NCBI GenBank assembly: GCA_028023455.1
Contig: JAQFVV010006429.1
Span: forward strand, 1,261,508 to 1,325,507
Reading direction: 5' to 3'
Length of the DNA stretch: 64,000 bases
Source of the DNA: Epiperipatus broadwayi
Lineage: Eukaryota > Onychophora > Udeonychophora > Euonychophora > Peripatidae
The notes beneath the pieces are model-generated. The model was given only the letters and a program-made list of their open reading frames with translations, was not told the DNA's origin and searched no databases. Shown here in pieces: positions 29,110-41,330 of the stretch (the stretch's first letter is position 1; each line of letters opens with the position of its first letter). Both the position numbers and the translations under genes were made by a program.

Positions 29110-29298
29110 ATTTAACATTTTTGCTATTGGTGGGATTTTTAATGTTTTATTCAAACCAGTGATTGTAGCGCCTCTACAACCGTCTTTCTACCTTCTTATA
29201 ACTCTGTGGATGGCTTGTGTGACCAAGTCGAAACGTCAGTAAATTGATATTAAAAGTTTTTAACACGGATGAACCCGCAAAATATGTATTTTATATAT
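28547..29298 (+). repeat. Penelope pseudo-LTR, downstream copy
   Basis: Second copy of the 752-bp repeat, containing the ORF end (stop at 29107-29109) and 3' UTR and passing directly into (AT)n and host flank. Its own copy of the start ATG (29269) reads into flanking repeat and has no use here. Confidence 0.95.
29201..29240 (+). ncRNA. hammerhead-like ribozyme motif, downstream pseudo-LTR
   Basis: Same sequence and fold as 26657-26696, 2544 bp farther on. The pair could act as a dimer in a transcript spanning both, which would release one 2544-nt unit; that outcome is inferred. Confidence 0.6.
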
Positions 29299-29309
29299 AT
29301 ATATATATC

Positions 29310-31075
29310 CATTTTATTTACCTATTTAGATATGGACAAACATATTCAACTTGGTGATGTCAAAACAGCTCTTTTTTTGTAATCTTAAAAATGGATAAAT
29401 TGAATGTACTAATAATAGACTGAAGTTTTTAAATATGGTAGTGATAAGTCAGTCTGGAAATATTGAAATCGTTTAGGAATATATGGATTTAGGAAATTGT
29501 ACTGTCTGATTTTAGGGAAGCTTCTATTGTTTTAATTTTCAAAGAAATTGGCACGATCATCATGGAAGATCTTTATTATCTAAGAAATCAATAATACTTT
29601 CAAAGATTTTGTCAAATAGGTTACTTCCAGTCATAGATAAATGGTTATCAGAGATTCAATGTGAAATTAGATAAATCATGAATCACTATCAACATGGTTT
29701 TTGTTCCCATGAAAAAATTAAAAAAAGGTCAGAAACAAAAGAGTAAATTGTATATTTCTTCTATTGATTTTCTCAAGTTATTTAACTCAATTAATTGAAC
29801 AAGTCATGGTAGTGTTTGAAATTAGTTTGTTGCTCACCAAAATTTATTTCTATTATACAACATGGAAAAAAGGTGTTATTGGTACTGATGAAAAATGTGA
29901 AAATTGCTCTTAAACGGGGATGGATACTTGAAATAACATTGTCAATTATAGGTACTAATTAAAAGCAGTTTAATGAACCATAAATCAAGATGTGGTACTG
30001 ATTTTATTGGGCAATTTTTATTTTGAATTGATTACAAACAAAACCATCTTTTAAGATTCCAGGTTGATTTATAGTCTGTTGATGATTGTATTATCTTTTT
30101 TCCAAATCAAAAAATAATTTACAGAATGTACTTAATGTTTTGATATCAAAATCTTAAGTTATTAGTTTAATAATTAATTTTCAAAAAACTCGATTTCTTT
30201 ATCAACGAGTGAAGGAAGAAAAATTTTCACCTTCTTTTATCTTAAATTATTGTCATCATGAGTGGGAATATAACCAATATAAACATCTTAGTAATTTATA
30301 AAGTGAAATCAGATGTTGGGGAAAGTACAGACTCCACCACGCTGCTACTGCTGTTACAAGTTAAAAGGTGTATTATTTTATAACAAAAAACAATTACTAC
30401 AACTATATTATCTATATATATTGCAGTGATGTTTTACTTCATTTATTGCATGGAAGTGAAACTTGGACACTCTATCAATGCAAAATAATATCATTAGTAA
30501 ATTTTTATTTAATGATGTTTTAATATAGAGGATTTGAACACTGACTTTCAAGACCCCTTCAGTTATTCACTCTTATTCATACAACTCAATAGCTAAAGGG
30601 AGGTTGAAAGTGTGTTCAATCATTTATATTACATCTAAACTCCAGGTATATAAAGTATTCTTATATTTAAATATTAATTGTGTTTTATAAAATACATTGG
30701 CCATATTATAAAAACAATTGTTATGTTTTACACTTGTTGGGTATGATGATACATGTTGGATTGGATATGTAAAATATATAAATAATACAAGATTTTCTAA
30801 AAAGATAATTTATGACTTGAGCTTAGTTTTCATGGAAAAGATAAAATTCATTTATATTATAAGAATTATCTCAAAAATGTTATAAAAATGTGCAATTTCA
30901 ATTGTGTTCATTGGGAAAACATGGCACAGAATAGAACACATCAGAGAATTAAAATTAGACATGGTATTGGAAGTATTTCAGAAAAAAGCTTTCTACAGGA
31001 AAAGTTAAATAACAATATTACAAAATATCAAAGAAACAAAAAAATTGACCATTGTGTTCTCTGTGAATAGGTTTT
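29310..31075 (+). pseudogene. decayed LINE reverse transcriptase (copy 1)
   Basis: Frame-scattered but in correct order. DVKTAL..LKNG (about 29355); FREASIVLIFKEIGT (about 29510); a DYRTISL-like segment leading to LLPVIDKWL; SIDFLKLFNSIN like RT motif A (about 29760); DDCIIF like the catalytic box (about 30085); LLHGSETWTLYQCK (about 30445-30490), matching the familiar LLYGSETWT; and near the end YLKNVIK, then a 60-codon frame at 30888-31070 with WENMAQNRTHQRIKIRHGIG and CVLC, matching the W...A.dR..WR..i..G C-terminus. A SINE-like piece interrupts it near 30525. Dead relic of an RTE-like LINE. Confidence 0.7.
30525..30605 (-). repeat. tRNA-derived SINE-like insertion (copy 1)
   Basis: The minus strand has an A-box-like TTTAGCTATTGAGTTG and a B-box-like GTGTTCAAATCC at tRNA-like spacing. 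The string GAAAGTC.G.GTTCAAATCC is shared with 32088-32165. It lies between two conserved pieces of the old LINE, so it looks like an insertion into it. Acceptor stem not conserved. Confidence 0.5.
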
Positions 31076-33033
31076 GTTATTTTACATAATCACCACAAAA
31101 CATCTTTGGTTTTTTTAAGATTTTTAATTAATGTTGGAATGGTCATACTTATTTATGAGGGGTTGCTGTATGTATATTCCATCTAGTAATCACTGATTAC
31201 TCAAGTATACATGAGATGACATAAGAATCATAGCTCTTCATATTTTTATTATATTGTAGTCAGAAAAAAGTCAACTGATGTATTGGTTTGAAACAAATAT
31301 ATAGATGGCTAGTATAATGTAAAAGAACTCATTATTTCATGATGTAATTATAACTTTGAGATTTAGAATAAATATGTTAAAGGAATGACAATAAATGGAA
31401 AACTCCCATAATTAATCAATTTAATCATGTTTAATCTATTAAAAATAAACATAATTAACTGATATTAAAGTAATTGTTTAAAAATTTCCATATTTATTAT
31501 GTTTAGTATACAGACATAATTAATAAGTGAGTGATTTACAATATTTAATAACATTGCTTATAAAATATAATCACTGATACTGACAAAATTTTATTTATTT
31601 GAAGTGCTTAAAATTCTGAAGCTGTTATTGAATGTTTTTATCCTGGATTATTAATTCTATGGTTCAAATACTAGGTGAAAAAAGTATTAATAAATAAAGC
31701 TACTATTATTGGCAGTTTTATTCAAATTTGCAGCATTTTTATTTTCCAGTGCAGTTTGGAATTGATGACTTCTTATTATTTTTACTTTTGAACATATAGT
31801 AACTTTTTCACTTCTATATTATAGTGGTTCACAGTCAAAATTAAGCATAGCTTTATCAACATTGCTATCTATGTGCTATAACTTTATTTACTGTGGACAT
31901 ATAATACAATTATAACTTCGTAACAAATACTACATTCAATTGTGCATAAAATATTTTTATTTATGCTTTTATCAATTTTATACACCAATTTTTCACCAGA
32001 AATTTGCTTTGTAGTTTTATTCATTTATATGGATATAGATTAATACATTTTACGGGCTTAACTCTGCTTTTATATATGTAATATATGTGGGATTTGAACT
32101 CAGACTTTCACACAACCTGTTACTCTCAGTGCCATCTCATATTTCTGACTCACCTGATCACACACATGTTGAAAAGATAAATAATCACCAATATACGTAT
32201 TTCATGTTAAACCAGCAATCATCAGTTGGTCTAGATTACTATCCTCACACATATATATAATCAGTGCTCAGCATTATATTAAGATAGCCAATCTTCCTAC
32301 TTTAATGGACCGGTTTCAAACTATTCCAACTCACAACTCTTCAGCCTTCCATTTCATTGAAAATCATTTGGTGGAATGTTCAAAGCTCTTGTTAGTGCCA
32401 AGGTTGTAATCCTATCCATGTTGACATATTAGTCATTCTAGTCAGCAATATGAGTTGGATATAGATTGTAACTAAAGTTGAAACTTATCACAGTATTTCA
32501 CAAATCAATTTAATCATATTAGATGCAATACATCTTGGAAACTTTTAGTATTTCTTTGTAATTTTTTTATTAGCTACTTCATTCTTGATTCAGTTCTTAT
32601 TGTTTTGAAGATATTCACAACTTGTAGAACAAAATAACCAGTTTGAATACTTAAATCAAATAATTACTAAAAGGATAATCTGTGAAGAAACAATAAGTAG
32701 AAAATAATAAGAAGGAATACATAGAAGAAAGCCAATGGCTACATTCTTTTCAGATTCTTGCTCTGTGCAAAAAATTTATGAAGTTATGCATTGAGGCTAT
32801 TTGATCTGTATGTATCAAAGCCTTTTACTCTTTTAGTTACCGATATGCATAGAGGCTGTTGGCATGGGAAGATAGAGAAAATTGTAAAAAAGGGGATGAA
32901 GAAACTGTTAACATTGCACAGTAATCAATACTGAGTCAATCAAGTACTTTTACACCTTTTTTGCAAAGTTCAAATTTTATTATTTAATTTGATGTTTCAG
33001 TTGTTCAGCCACCTTCTTAATATATATATATAT
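31076..33033. other. AT-rich non-coding sequence
   Basis: No gene recognised apart from the SINE-like piece at 32088. It ends in (AT)n (33020-33033), where the LTR element is inserted. Equivalent sequence in copy 2: 49127-51072. Confidence 0.45.
32088..32165 (-). repeat. tRNA-derived SINE-like sequence (copy 1)
   Basis: The minus strand carries an A-box-like ATGGCACTGAGAG and a B-box GAGTTCAAATCCCA, with the stretch before the B box shared with 30525-30605. Decayed; no anticodon arm can be drawn with confidence. Confidence 0.5.
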
Positions 33034-34779
33034 TGTGATGATCACACATACTGCGGTCACACATATAAATATTAAATATTCACAGAATATTAAATATCAT
33101 GTTTGATAAAATAAATAAAAAAGAAAAAAGAGCGAGCTTAGAAAATTTACAGAACAAAGAAATGTTTCAATTAATTAAAAAAGAGAGGGAAGTAGAATCA
33201 AAAAGATTCTTATCTTTTACCCTCCAAAGTTTGGATTTTGGTGAAATTAAAATGTAAAATTAGAAATATTGGAGGTGTACGTTAAAAAATAAAGTGATAA
33301 AGAAATATAAATCAAATGCAAGTTAAAATCTGATTTTGAAAGAAAGTAAAGTTTAAAAAAACCTTAAATAGCGCGCAAAACATAGAAAGTTAAACATGAT
33401 CAAAAGATAAGGATCTGGGTTTTAAAGTACACATTTGACGATAAACGAAATGCGTGTATGGAGTGTATTTGAAGCAGAATATAGACAGCAATAATAAATG
33501 CTTGTCTAAACTTAAATAAAAAAAAGAGAGAAAAACATGTATTAAAATCTGTGTAATTAAATTAAAAAATATTGAAATAAATAAATGTACATAGTGCTAC
33601 TAGATTGGGTAAAACAAATTTACATATGGCCGAAGGCATAGTAAGAAAGGTGTGAATGAAAGTGAAAACAAAGGATCGGAAGGACAAAGGCTGGTGGAAT
33701 TTTTTAATTAAAAAAAAAGTTTTTCAGTAGAGATTAGAGCTAGAGACTTCGTGTTGAGAGGGTGGTAAAACACAGCTCCAATAATCAACCGCTATAGTTA
33801 ACAAATATGACTTTCAACATCGGTGCCTCATCTAGAATGGCTGGCTAAGGCCATCGTGATCGCTGGTCGATCCGGACTTACTGTACTAATGGTTCTGGCC
33901 AAGATATAACAACTGCCGTCATAGCGCCTGCCGGTGGATTCATTTAGTTGCCTTGTCCTCGATGCCTTGTTCTTGATGCCTCATCCTTGATGCCTTAAAC
34001 ACTGAGAAGCTACACACAACCAAATCTAACCTACGAATGACCATCCCTCCTAAAGAAGTGGAGAAAATCCACGTGACGGTCGGCAAGACGTCGGATAAAT
34101 TCAGAGACTAAAACCTAGGTAAAGATACATACTATTTTGTTATATATTTCAATGTGCACATAGTTTAATTAGACAATGGCCACATGCCTTTTGTGAATGA
34201 TAAAGACATTCTTGAATTTTTTTGATAAATACCCAGACTGACGATTTATAAATGTACCATCATTTATAATAGTTTTATATGTATTCTTTTCTTGTAGCAC
34301 TATAGATTATAATCTGTTTTTCATTTCATGTTAATGTGTTTTTTTTATATCTCTTTTACGATTAATTTATTCTATTAAATCTATTATTTTATTTAAACCT
34401 GCCTTGTCTCGTTCTTCGCCACTCCAAAAGGGTAGTCTAGTCTAAGGGTGGGAAAACTATTATTCATTTTTTTTGATTATTGAATTAACACGTGGAAGTT
34501 GGTGGTGCAGTATTTGATCCCGTTAAATTTATAAATCATCCAAGCGCTGTAACTCTGTCAGATCTTACAGCAGTCGAGAGACGGTTGGTCGGGAAAAATA
34601 ATCTGGTGCTATATCCGTATAGCATACAGATTCGGTCAAATACGGATATAGACTCGTGTATGTCCGTATGTTCTCTCTGCTTGAGGTAGCGGAAAGTGGA
34701 CGATCTTGAATCATTAGAATTCCCCATTATGCACTCATAAAAGGGAAGTGTAGCCTTCGATCGTCCCGTGCCCGTTACA
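33034..34779 (+). repeat. 5' LTR of element A
   Basis: A long LTR of 1746 bp. It contains three 14-bp tandem units (33953-33994, TTGTCCTCGATGCC type), a 12-bp-stem hairpin at 34609-34651, and AT-rich sequence followed by a GC-richer end (CTTGTCTCGTTCTTCGCC near 34403). Confidence 0.92.
34609..34651. repeat. conserved hairpin near the LTR end
   Basis: CTATATCCGTAT (34609-34620) is exactly complementary to ATACGGATATAG (34640-34651) with a 19-nt loop. It recurs in all four LTRs (about 39528, 52646 and 57568; one stem mismatch in the last). It could be a transcript structure in the LTR end region; function unknown. Confidence 0.7.
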
Positions 34780-34784
34780 TATTT

Positions 34785-34802
34785 TGGGGGCCAGTCCGGG
34801 AT
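34785..34802 (+). promoter_or_regulatory. primer-binding site, tRNA-Pro-like (element A)
   Basis: TGGGGGCCAGTCCGGGAT starts 5 nt after the LTR end and matches 16 of 18 positions of the complement of the tRNA-Pro 3' end (TGGGGGCTCGTCCGGGAT). Placement right after the 5' LTR is as expected for minus-strand priming. Confidence 0.8.
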
Positions 34803-36173
34803 TTGTATTGCTGTGCAATTAATGATCACATGTTAAATAATTTTATAAGATAACATAAATATTTTCTAAAATAAAAATTGTTTTAATATATGTGTTTCAA
34901 ACATATAAAATTAGCGTTGTAAGTTAAAGTGGCGAGAAGCGAAGACGAAGGGGATAAGTTTTATTTTATGATACTCTATACGAGCGTTTCACGTCAAATG
35001 TGTACAAAGAATAGAAAGAGGGGGGAAATTTTTTTTGTTAGTATTACGAAAGTTTTGAAATGCGTAGTGAGGGATAATCTGAGACAAGAATATTTAGATA
35101 TGTTGTAACAAACAAATAACTAATTATATCAAATGATTGCTGTAATGTAATATAAATCGTTTTAAAGAAAAAAAAAGAAAGAGAATAACACAAAGTTTCA
35201 TGAAAGTTTACGATAAATAATAAAAATATATATATAGTAGCCGCATAGCCCAGTAAAGTTAAAGAATAGATAAATGTGTGTGTGGTTTCATAATCGTATA
35301 ATAAAATGTATTCAGCTATAATTATAGTGATCGGATATAGATTATCTGGATGTAATTAATTAATGAAAACATAAAATAGTTAAGTTAGAAATAGTGAAAC
35401 AGTTTCAGTAATGTTGTAGTTATAAAGGTTAAATGATTAAAATAGTCGAAACTAAGTTAAATGAAGAAATATATATGTGTGAATAAATAATAATGGTCCC
35501 AGTTAAGTGGAAAATAAAATATTTTAATGATAAAAGGAATTCGCGTGTATAAGTTAAATTGAAGAAACTATAAGTATTGTCGCGTATTTTAGTTAAGTGG
35601 GAGAAAAATATATATGTGTGATTCTAGAATAGTCGCATGTGTAAGAGAAGTATATATATAATATATATATATATGTGTGTGTGTGATCTTGTTTAAAACA
35701 GCAGTAACCTTAAGTGGCCGAATTTTGTAAACGTAGGAGTAGAAAAATATATATATCGGAAGGGTAATGTTGGAGACACAGTCAAATAAAACGAATTTAT
35801 AATGTATATCGTTAACAGAAGAACAAGCATAATATTTAAGTAAGTTAAATTTAAAAGAATATATAAGTGCATCATTTAATTGAAGTATAGGGGTCAGAGG
35901 TAGATGAAGAGGGAAAATAGAGGACAATCATCAAGGTGGACAGGCAGTCGGGCGAATCTAAGGCAGGCGAATAAGAAGATGAACCAGAGTACGGATGTTT
36001 GGGTTGGCTAGCGATCTGAATGCTGATCGATAGACAACTAAGAAATTAAAAGTTAATCAAAGTGAAAAAACATAAAGTCAGTCAAAAGAAGTTGGGTATA
36101 AGTCTAGTTAGAAGAGGTCAATAGTAGGAATAATCAGTCCAGATATAAAGAAAGTTAAATAAAAATCATATTT
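34803..36173 (+). other. leader of LTR element A
   Basis: About 1.4 kb between primer site and Gag-like start, with no open frame of note. It has several short (AT)n/(GT)n runs (for example 35651-35684) and recurring GTTAAGT/AAGTTAAA strings. It probably includes packaging signals, but none can be pointed to. Confidence 0.4.
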
Positions 36174-37085
36174 ATGCGAACAAGGGCTCAAGCCAAAATG
36201 GAACTTCAAGAAAAGGAAGTAAAAGAAGGGAATGGAGAGGAGATGAAAGTAGAGGATACAATAGCCTATAGTAATATCATGGATATGTTAAAGCAAATGA
36301 GGACGGAGCAAGAGCAATTCATGAAAGAACTCATGGACAGACAAGAGAGAAGGATAGAAGAATTGATGGTAAAGGTAGAGATAGACTGCCAGAAAAGATG
36401 GGCTGAAGTCAGGGAAGAAATAAGAAATGAGGTCATCCTGCAATCAAAGGCTAATGACACATGGGATGGATTTCACCAAGAGATTAAGAGGGATGAACAA
36501 AGGAGTATGGGGCCATGTGCATATGAGGAATCAGAAATAGTTGAGGATAGAGGTAGAGAGTCAGCAGAATTTGAATGGGAAAGGGACATAGGGTGACCAG
36601 AAAGGAAGATAAGACAGTTAGATGAAGAGGTGGAGGTAGTTAGAGTGGAGGATCATAGAATGATGATGATGAGCGTACAGGAGAATTTAAGTCAGGTGGC
36701 AAAGGTAGTAGCAGGGTTAAATACAAAAGTTGAAAAGAGGATAAGTAAGGCAGCTGGTAACAGCGCATATACCGGGATAGAATGCATTGAGTCAAGAGCC
36801 ACTGGAGGAGATACAGACAAGGGATATGCATGTAGACCACCTCCAAAGGAACCACCTGAAATTAAAAATGGTTGGGATCCTAGTAAAGGATGATGGAAAG
36901 AAAACAGAAGAGATTTGACAGAGTGGAATCCAAGAGGGCAGGAAGATAAACGATCTAGATGTAAGACTGAATGGAAGTGGCCATACAAATGGACAGAAGA
37001 CCGAGAACTTAGGGATAAAAATCCGCATCCCAGAGGAGGCAGAGGTGATGTCAATAGAGGAAGACAACCACCAGATAAAACTTAA
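36174..37085 (+). pseudogene. Gag-like ORF of element A, two in-frame stops
   Basis: A 303-codon frame starting MRTRAQAK and ending in TAA at 37083-37085, interrupted by TGA at codon 141 (36594) and codon 240 (36891). Residues about 25-110 are rich in Glu, Lys, Met and Arg with heptad-like spacing (coiled coil likely). The C-terminal third is basic and rich in Arg, Gly and Pro (PRGGRGDVNRGRQPP), as in nucleic-acid-binding Gag ends, with no CCHC knuckle. The codon-141 TGA is shared with element B; the codon-240 TGA replaces a CGA there. No protein family recognised beyond this general Gag-like character. Confidence 0.6.
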
Positions 37086-37949
37086 GGGCAGTCACAAATA
37101 AAGGAAGGATTTAATGATAACAAAATTGGAAATGGAAATGGACCACGAGTCATGGAGAACGGACTGTAATATGGATCCTGATAAAATAAAGAAATGATGA
37201 GCCGATAAGTGGAAAAAGGGATGAAGGACATTATGATAAAATAAGAAAGCATAAGATAAATATGAGTGTGAGGTCATAGATCGAGGCTGAAGGCATGTAG
37301 GTTTAGATATTGGTAGATGGGTCTGAACAGTAGTTGGTTATGCCTTCTTTGTTATTCATTCATGTATGTTCTGCAGTGCGCCAAATCTTATCATACAGAG
37401 AACACAGGGACAGAGATCCCATTCTCATAATGACTCACTGGATTAAGATTTCCAGTTAGATATTGGACAGATATCGTGAGTCAATGGTTTAGAGACCAAT
37501 CTATGGGGAAAAGAACCCCTTGTATAAATTAAGAGCTATCAGAAAATATACTGAGCTCATGGATGAGCTGGACGAAAAGATGCCAGCCTCCCAACCCACC
37601 TCGGTAATAGTGTCCACAGTTGACACTTAGGGGTTTATCATTTGCAGGATGTGATGTATGAACAGGTTTAATCGGGTCACAGAGATATCCTGTGGATTCG
37701 AACCTGTATATACGAGTATTAGGCAGAAATAAAATGCATGTAATGCTAATGACAAGATTAAATTGGTTTGGCAATGCTGGTTGGGTCATCAAGGAAAGAG
37801 ATGTAATTTACCTGGTCGCCTCTCTAGAGATTAACCTCATCACTAAATCATATTAGGAATGCATAAATCTAAAAAGGTTTGAACAGTAGTTGGGAGCATC
37901 TAGCTTTCGATGCATAAATTTAAAATTTTTTTTTACAAAAAAAAATTTT
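37086..37949 (+). other. internal region of element A after the Gag-like ORF
   Basis: No pol or env motif in any frame; stops in all frames. This is where an autonomous element would carry pol, so that part is deleted or was never present. Confidence 0.6.
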
Positions 37950-37960
37950 AAAGGAGGGGA
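37950..37960 (+). promoter_or_regulatory. polypurine tract of element A
   Basis: AAAGGAGGGGA, 9 nt before the 3' LTR start. A polypurine tract is normally adjacent to the LTR; the spacer ACGGTGTAA is unusual but identical in element B. Confidence 0.55.
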
Positions 37961-37969
37961 ACGGTGTAA

Positions 37970-39678
37970 TGTGATGATCGCACATACTGCGGTCACACAT
38001 ATAAATATTAAACATTCACAGAATATTAAATATCATGTTTGATAAAATAAAGAAAAAAGAAAAAAGAGCGAGCTTAGAAAATTTACAGAACAAAGAAATG
38101 TTTCAATTAATTAAAAAAGAGAGGGAAGTAGAATCAAAAAGATTCTTATCTTTTACCCTCCAAAGTTCGGATTTTGGTGAAATTAAAATGTAAAATTAGA
38201 AATATTGGAGGTGTACGTTAAAAAATAAAGTGATAAAGAAATATAAATCAAATGCAAGTTAAAATCTGATTTTGAAAGAAAGTAAAGTTTAAAAAAACCT
38301 TAAATAGCGCGCAAAACATAGAAAGTTAAACATAATCAAAAGATAAGGATCTGGGTTTTAAAGTACACATTTGACGATAAACGAAATGCGTGTATGGAGT
38401 GTATTTGAAGCAGAATATAGACAGCAATAATAAATGCTTGTCTAAACTTAAATAAAAAAAAGAGAGAAAAACATGTATTAAAATCTGTGTAATTAAATTA
38501 AAAAATATTGAAATAAATAAATGTACATAGTGCTACTAGATTGGGTAAAACAAATTTACATATGGCCGAAGGCATAGTAAGAAAGGTGTGAATGAAAGTG
38601 AAAACAAAGGATCGGAAGGACAAAGGCTGGTGGAATTTTTTAATTAAAAAAAAAAGTTTTTCAGTAGAGATTAGAGCTAGAGACTTCGTGTTGAGAGGGT
38701 GGTAAAACACAGCTCCAATAATCAACCACTATAGTTAACAAATATGACTTTCAACATTGGTGCCTCATCTAGAATGGCTGGCTAAGGCCATCGTGATCGC
38801 TGGTCGATCCGGACTTACTGTACTAATGGTTCTGGCCAAGATATAACAACTGCCGTCATAGCGCCTGCCGGTGGATTCATTTAGTTGCCTTGTCCTTGAT
38901 GCCTCGTCCTTGATGCCTTAAACACTGAGAAGCTACACACAACCAAATCTAACCTGCGACCGTCCCTCCTAAAGAAGTGGAGAAAATCCACGTGATGGTC
39001 GGCAAGACGTCGGATAAATTCAGAGACTAAAACCTAGGTAAAGATACATACTATTTTGTTATATATTTCAATGTGCACATAGTTTAATTAGACAATGGCC
39101 ACATGCCTTTTGTGAATGATAAAGACATTCTTGAATTTTTTGATAAATACCCAGACTGACGATTTATAAATGTACCATCATTTATAATAGTTTTATATGT
39201 ATTCTTTTCTTGTAGCACTATAGATTATAATCTGTTTTTTCATTTCATGTTAATGTGTTTTTTTTATATCTCTTTTACGATTAATTTATTCTATTAAATC
39301 TATTATTTTATTTAAACCTGCCTTGTCTCATTCTTCGCCACTCCAAAAGGGTAGTCTAGTCTAAGGGTGGGAAAACTATTATTCATTTTTTTGATTATTG
39401 AATTAACACGTGGAAGTTGGTGGTGCAGTATTTGATCCCGTTAAATTTATAAATCATCCAAGCGCTGTAACTCTGTCAGATCTTACAGCAGTCGAGAGAT
39501 GGTTGGTCGGGAAAAATAATCTGGTGCTATATCCGTATAGCATACAGATTCGGTCAAATACGGATATAGACTCGTGTATGTCCGTATGTTCTCTCTGCTT
39601 GAGGTAGCAGAAAGTGGACGATCTTGAATCATTAGAATTCCCCATTATGCACTCATAAAAGGGAAGTGTAGCCTTCGA
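37970..39678 (+). repeat. 3' LTR of element A, cut by the gap
   Basis: Matches the 5' LTR until the N run; about 20 bp of its end are missing. It has only two of the 14-bp tandem units (38890-38917) where the 5' LTR has three. Confidence 0.92.
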
Positions 39679-40178
39679 NNNNNNNNNNNNNNNNNNNNNN
39701 NNNNNNNNNNNNNNNNNNNNNNNNNNNNNNNNNNNNNNNNNNNNNNNNNNNNNNNNNNNNNNNNNNNNNNNNNNNNNNNNNNNNNNNNNNNNNNNNNNNN
39801 NNNNNNNNNNNNNNNNNNNNNNNNNNNNNNNNNNNNNNNNNNNNNNNNNNNNNNNNNNNNNNNNNNNNNNNNNNNNNNNNNNNNNNNNNNNNNNNNNNNN
39901 NNNNNNNNNNNNNNNNNNNNNNNNNNNNNNNNNNNNNNNNNNNNNNNNNNNNNNNNNNNNNNNNNNNNNNNNNNNNNNNNNNNNNNNNNNNNNNNNNNNN
40001 NNNNNNNNNNNNNNNNNNNNNNNNNNNNNNNNNNNNNNNNNNNNNNNNNNNNNNNNNNNNNNNNNNNNNNNNNNNNNNNNNNNNNNNNNNNNNNNNNNNN
40101 NNNNNNNNNNNNNNNNNNNNNNNNNNNNNNNNNNNNNNNNNNNNNNNNNNNNNNNNNNNNNNNNNNNNNNNNNNNNNN
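39679..40178. other. assembly gap, exactly 500 N
   Basis: A round-number gap of unknown true size. The sequence right after it repeats the window from 18012, so the join is between two copies of the same block. Confidence 1.
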
Positions 40179-40339
40179 CAGTACATTATTAATAATAATA
40201 ATAATAATAATATAATAATAATAAATTAAAAAGCAAGTAGAAAGAAATCAGACAAACCTTTAAAAAGAGATGTATAAATAGTTATATAATGATGATAGGA
40301 AATTAGAATTGCAGTAAAACTAACATACCAAAAATATAC

Positions 40340-41330
<991 letters not shown>

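Larger units (their letters stand above)
26003..29298 (+). mobile_element. Penelope-like retroelement, complete, copy 1 only
   Basis: Classical Penelope layout: a 752-bp pseudo-LTR (26003-26754), then a full unit whose last 752 bp (28547-29298) repeat it, with no difference noticed between the two. The ORF ends in the downstream pseudo-LTR with a GIY-YIG endonuclease. It lies inside an (AT)n array. Copy 2 (47262-47360) has the same flanks (left TTTTCATGATATAT, right CATTTTATTTACC) joined by only (AT)n, so this is a filled/empty site pair. Intact frame and identical repeats mean a recent and possibly still competent insertion. Confidence 0.95.
33034..39678 (+). mobile_element. LTR retrotransposon A, non-autonomous, end lost in gap
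   Basis: 5' LTR 33034-34779, internal region 34780-37969, 3' LTR 37970 to the gap. The LTR begins TGTGATGATC and ends GTTACA (TG...CA). It is inserted in an (AT)n run, so a target duplication of AT bases cannot be measured. The internal part holds a tRNA-Pro-like primer site, one Gag-like frame and a purine tract, with no protease, RT, RNase H or integrase motif found. The two LTRs differ at few positions, so insertion is young on an evolutionary scale. Mobilisation would depend on an autonomous relative. Confidence 0.9.

Noticed and set aside
34492-34829. Frames of 63-97 codons near the LTR ends (also at 39410, 52527 and 57449)
   Set aside because: They are conserved only because the LTRs are repeated; both strands are open, and none has a motif.
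36640-37067. Minus-strand frames of 71-120 codons opposite the Gag-like ORF
   Set aside because: Shadows of a purine-rich coding strand (Ser/Leu/Pro/Phe-rich complement); the plus-strand frame with its start and basic end explains the interval.
39653-40186. Frame of unknown residues across the gap
   Set aside because: It is the 500-N run, not sequence.
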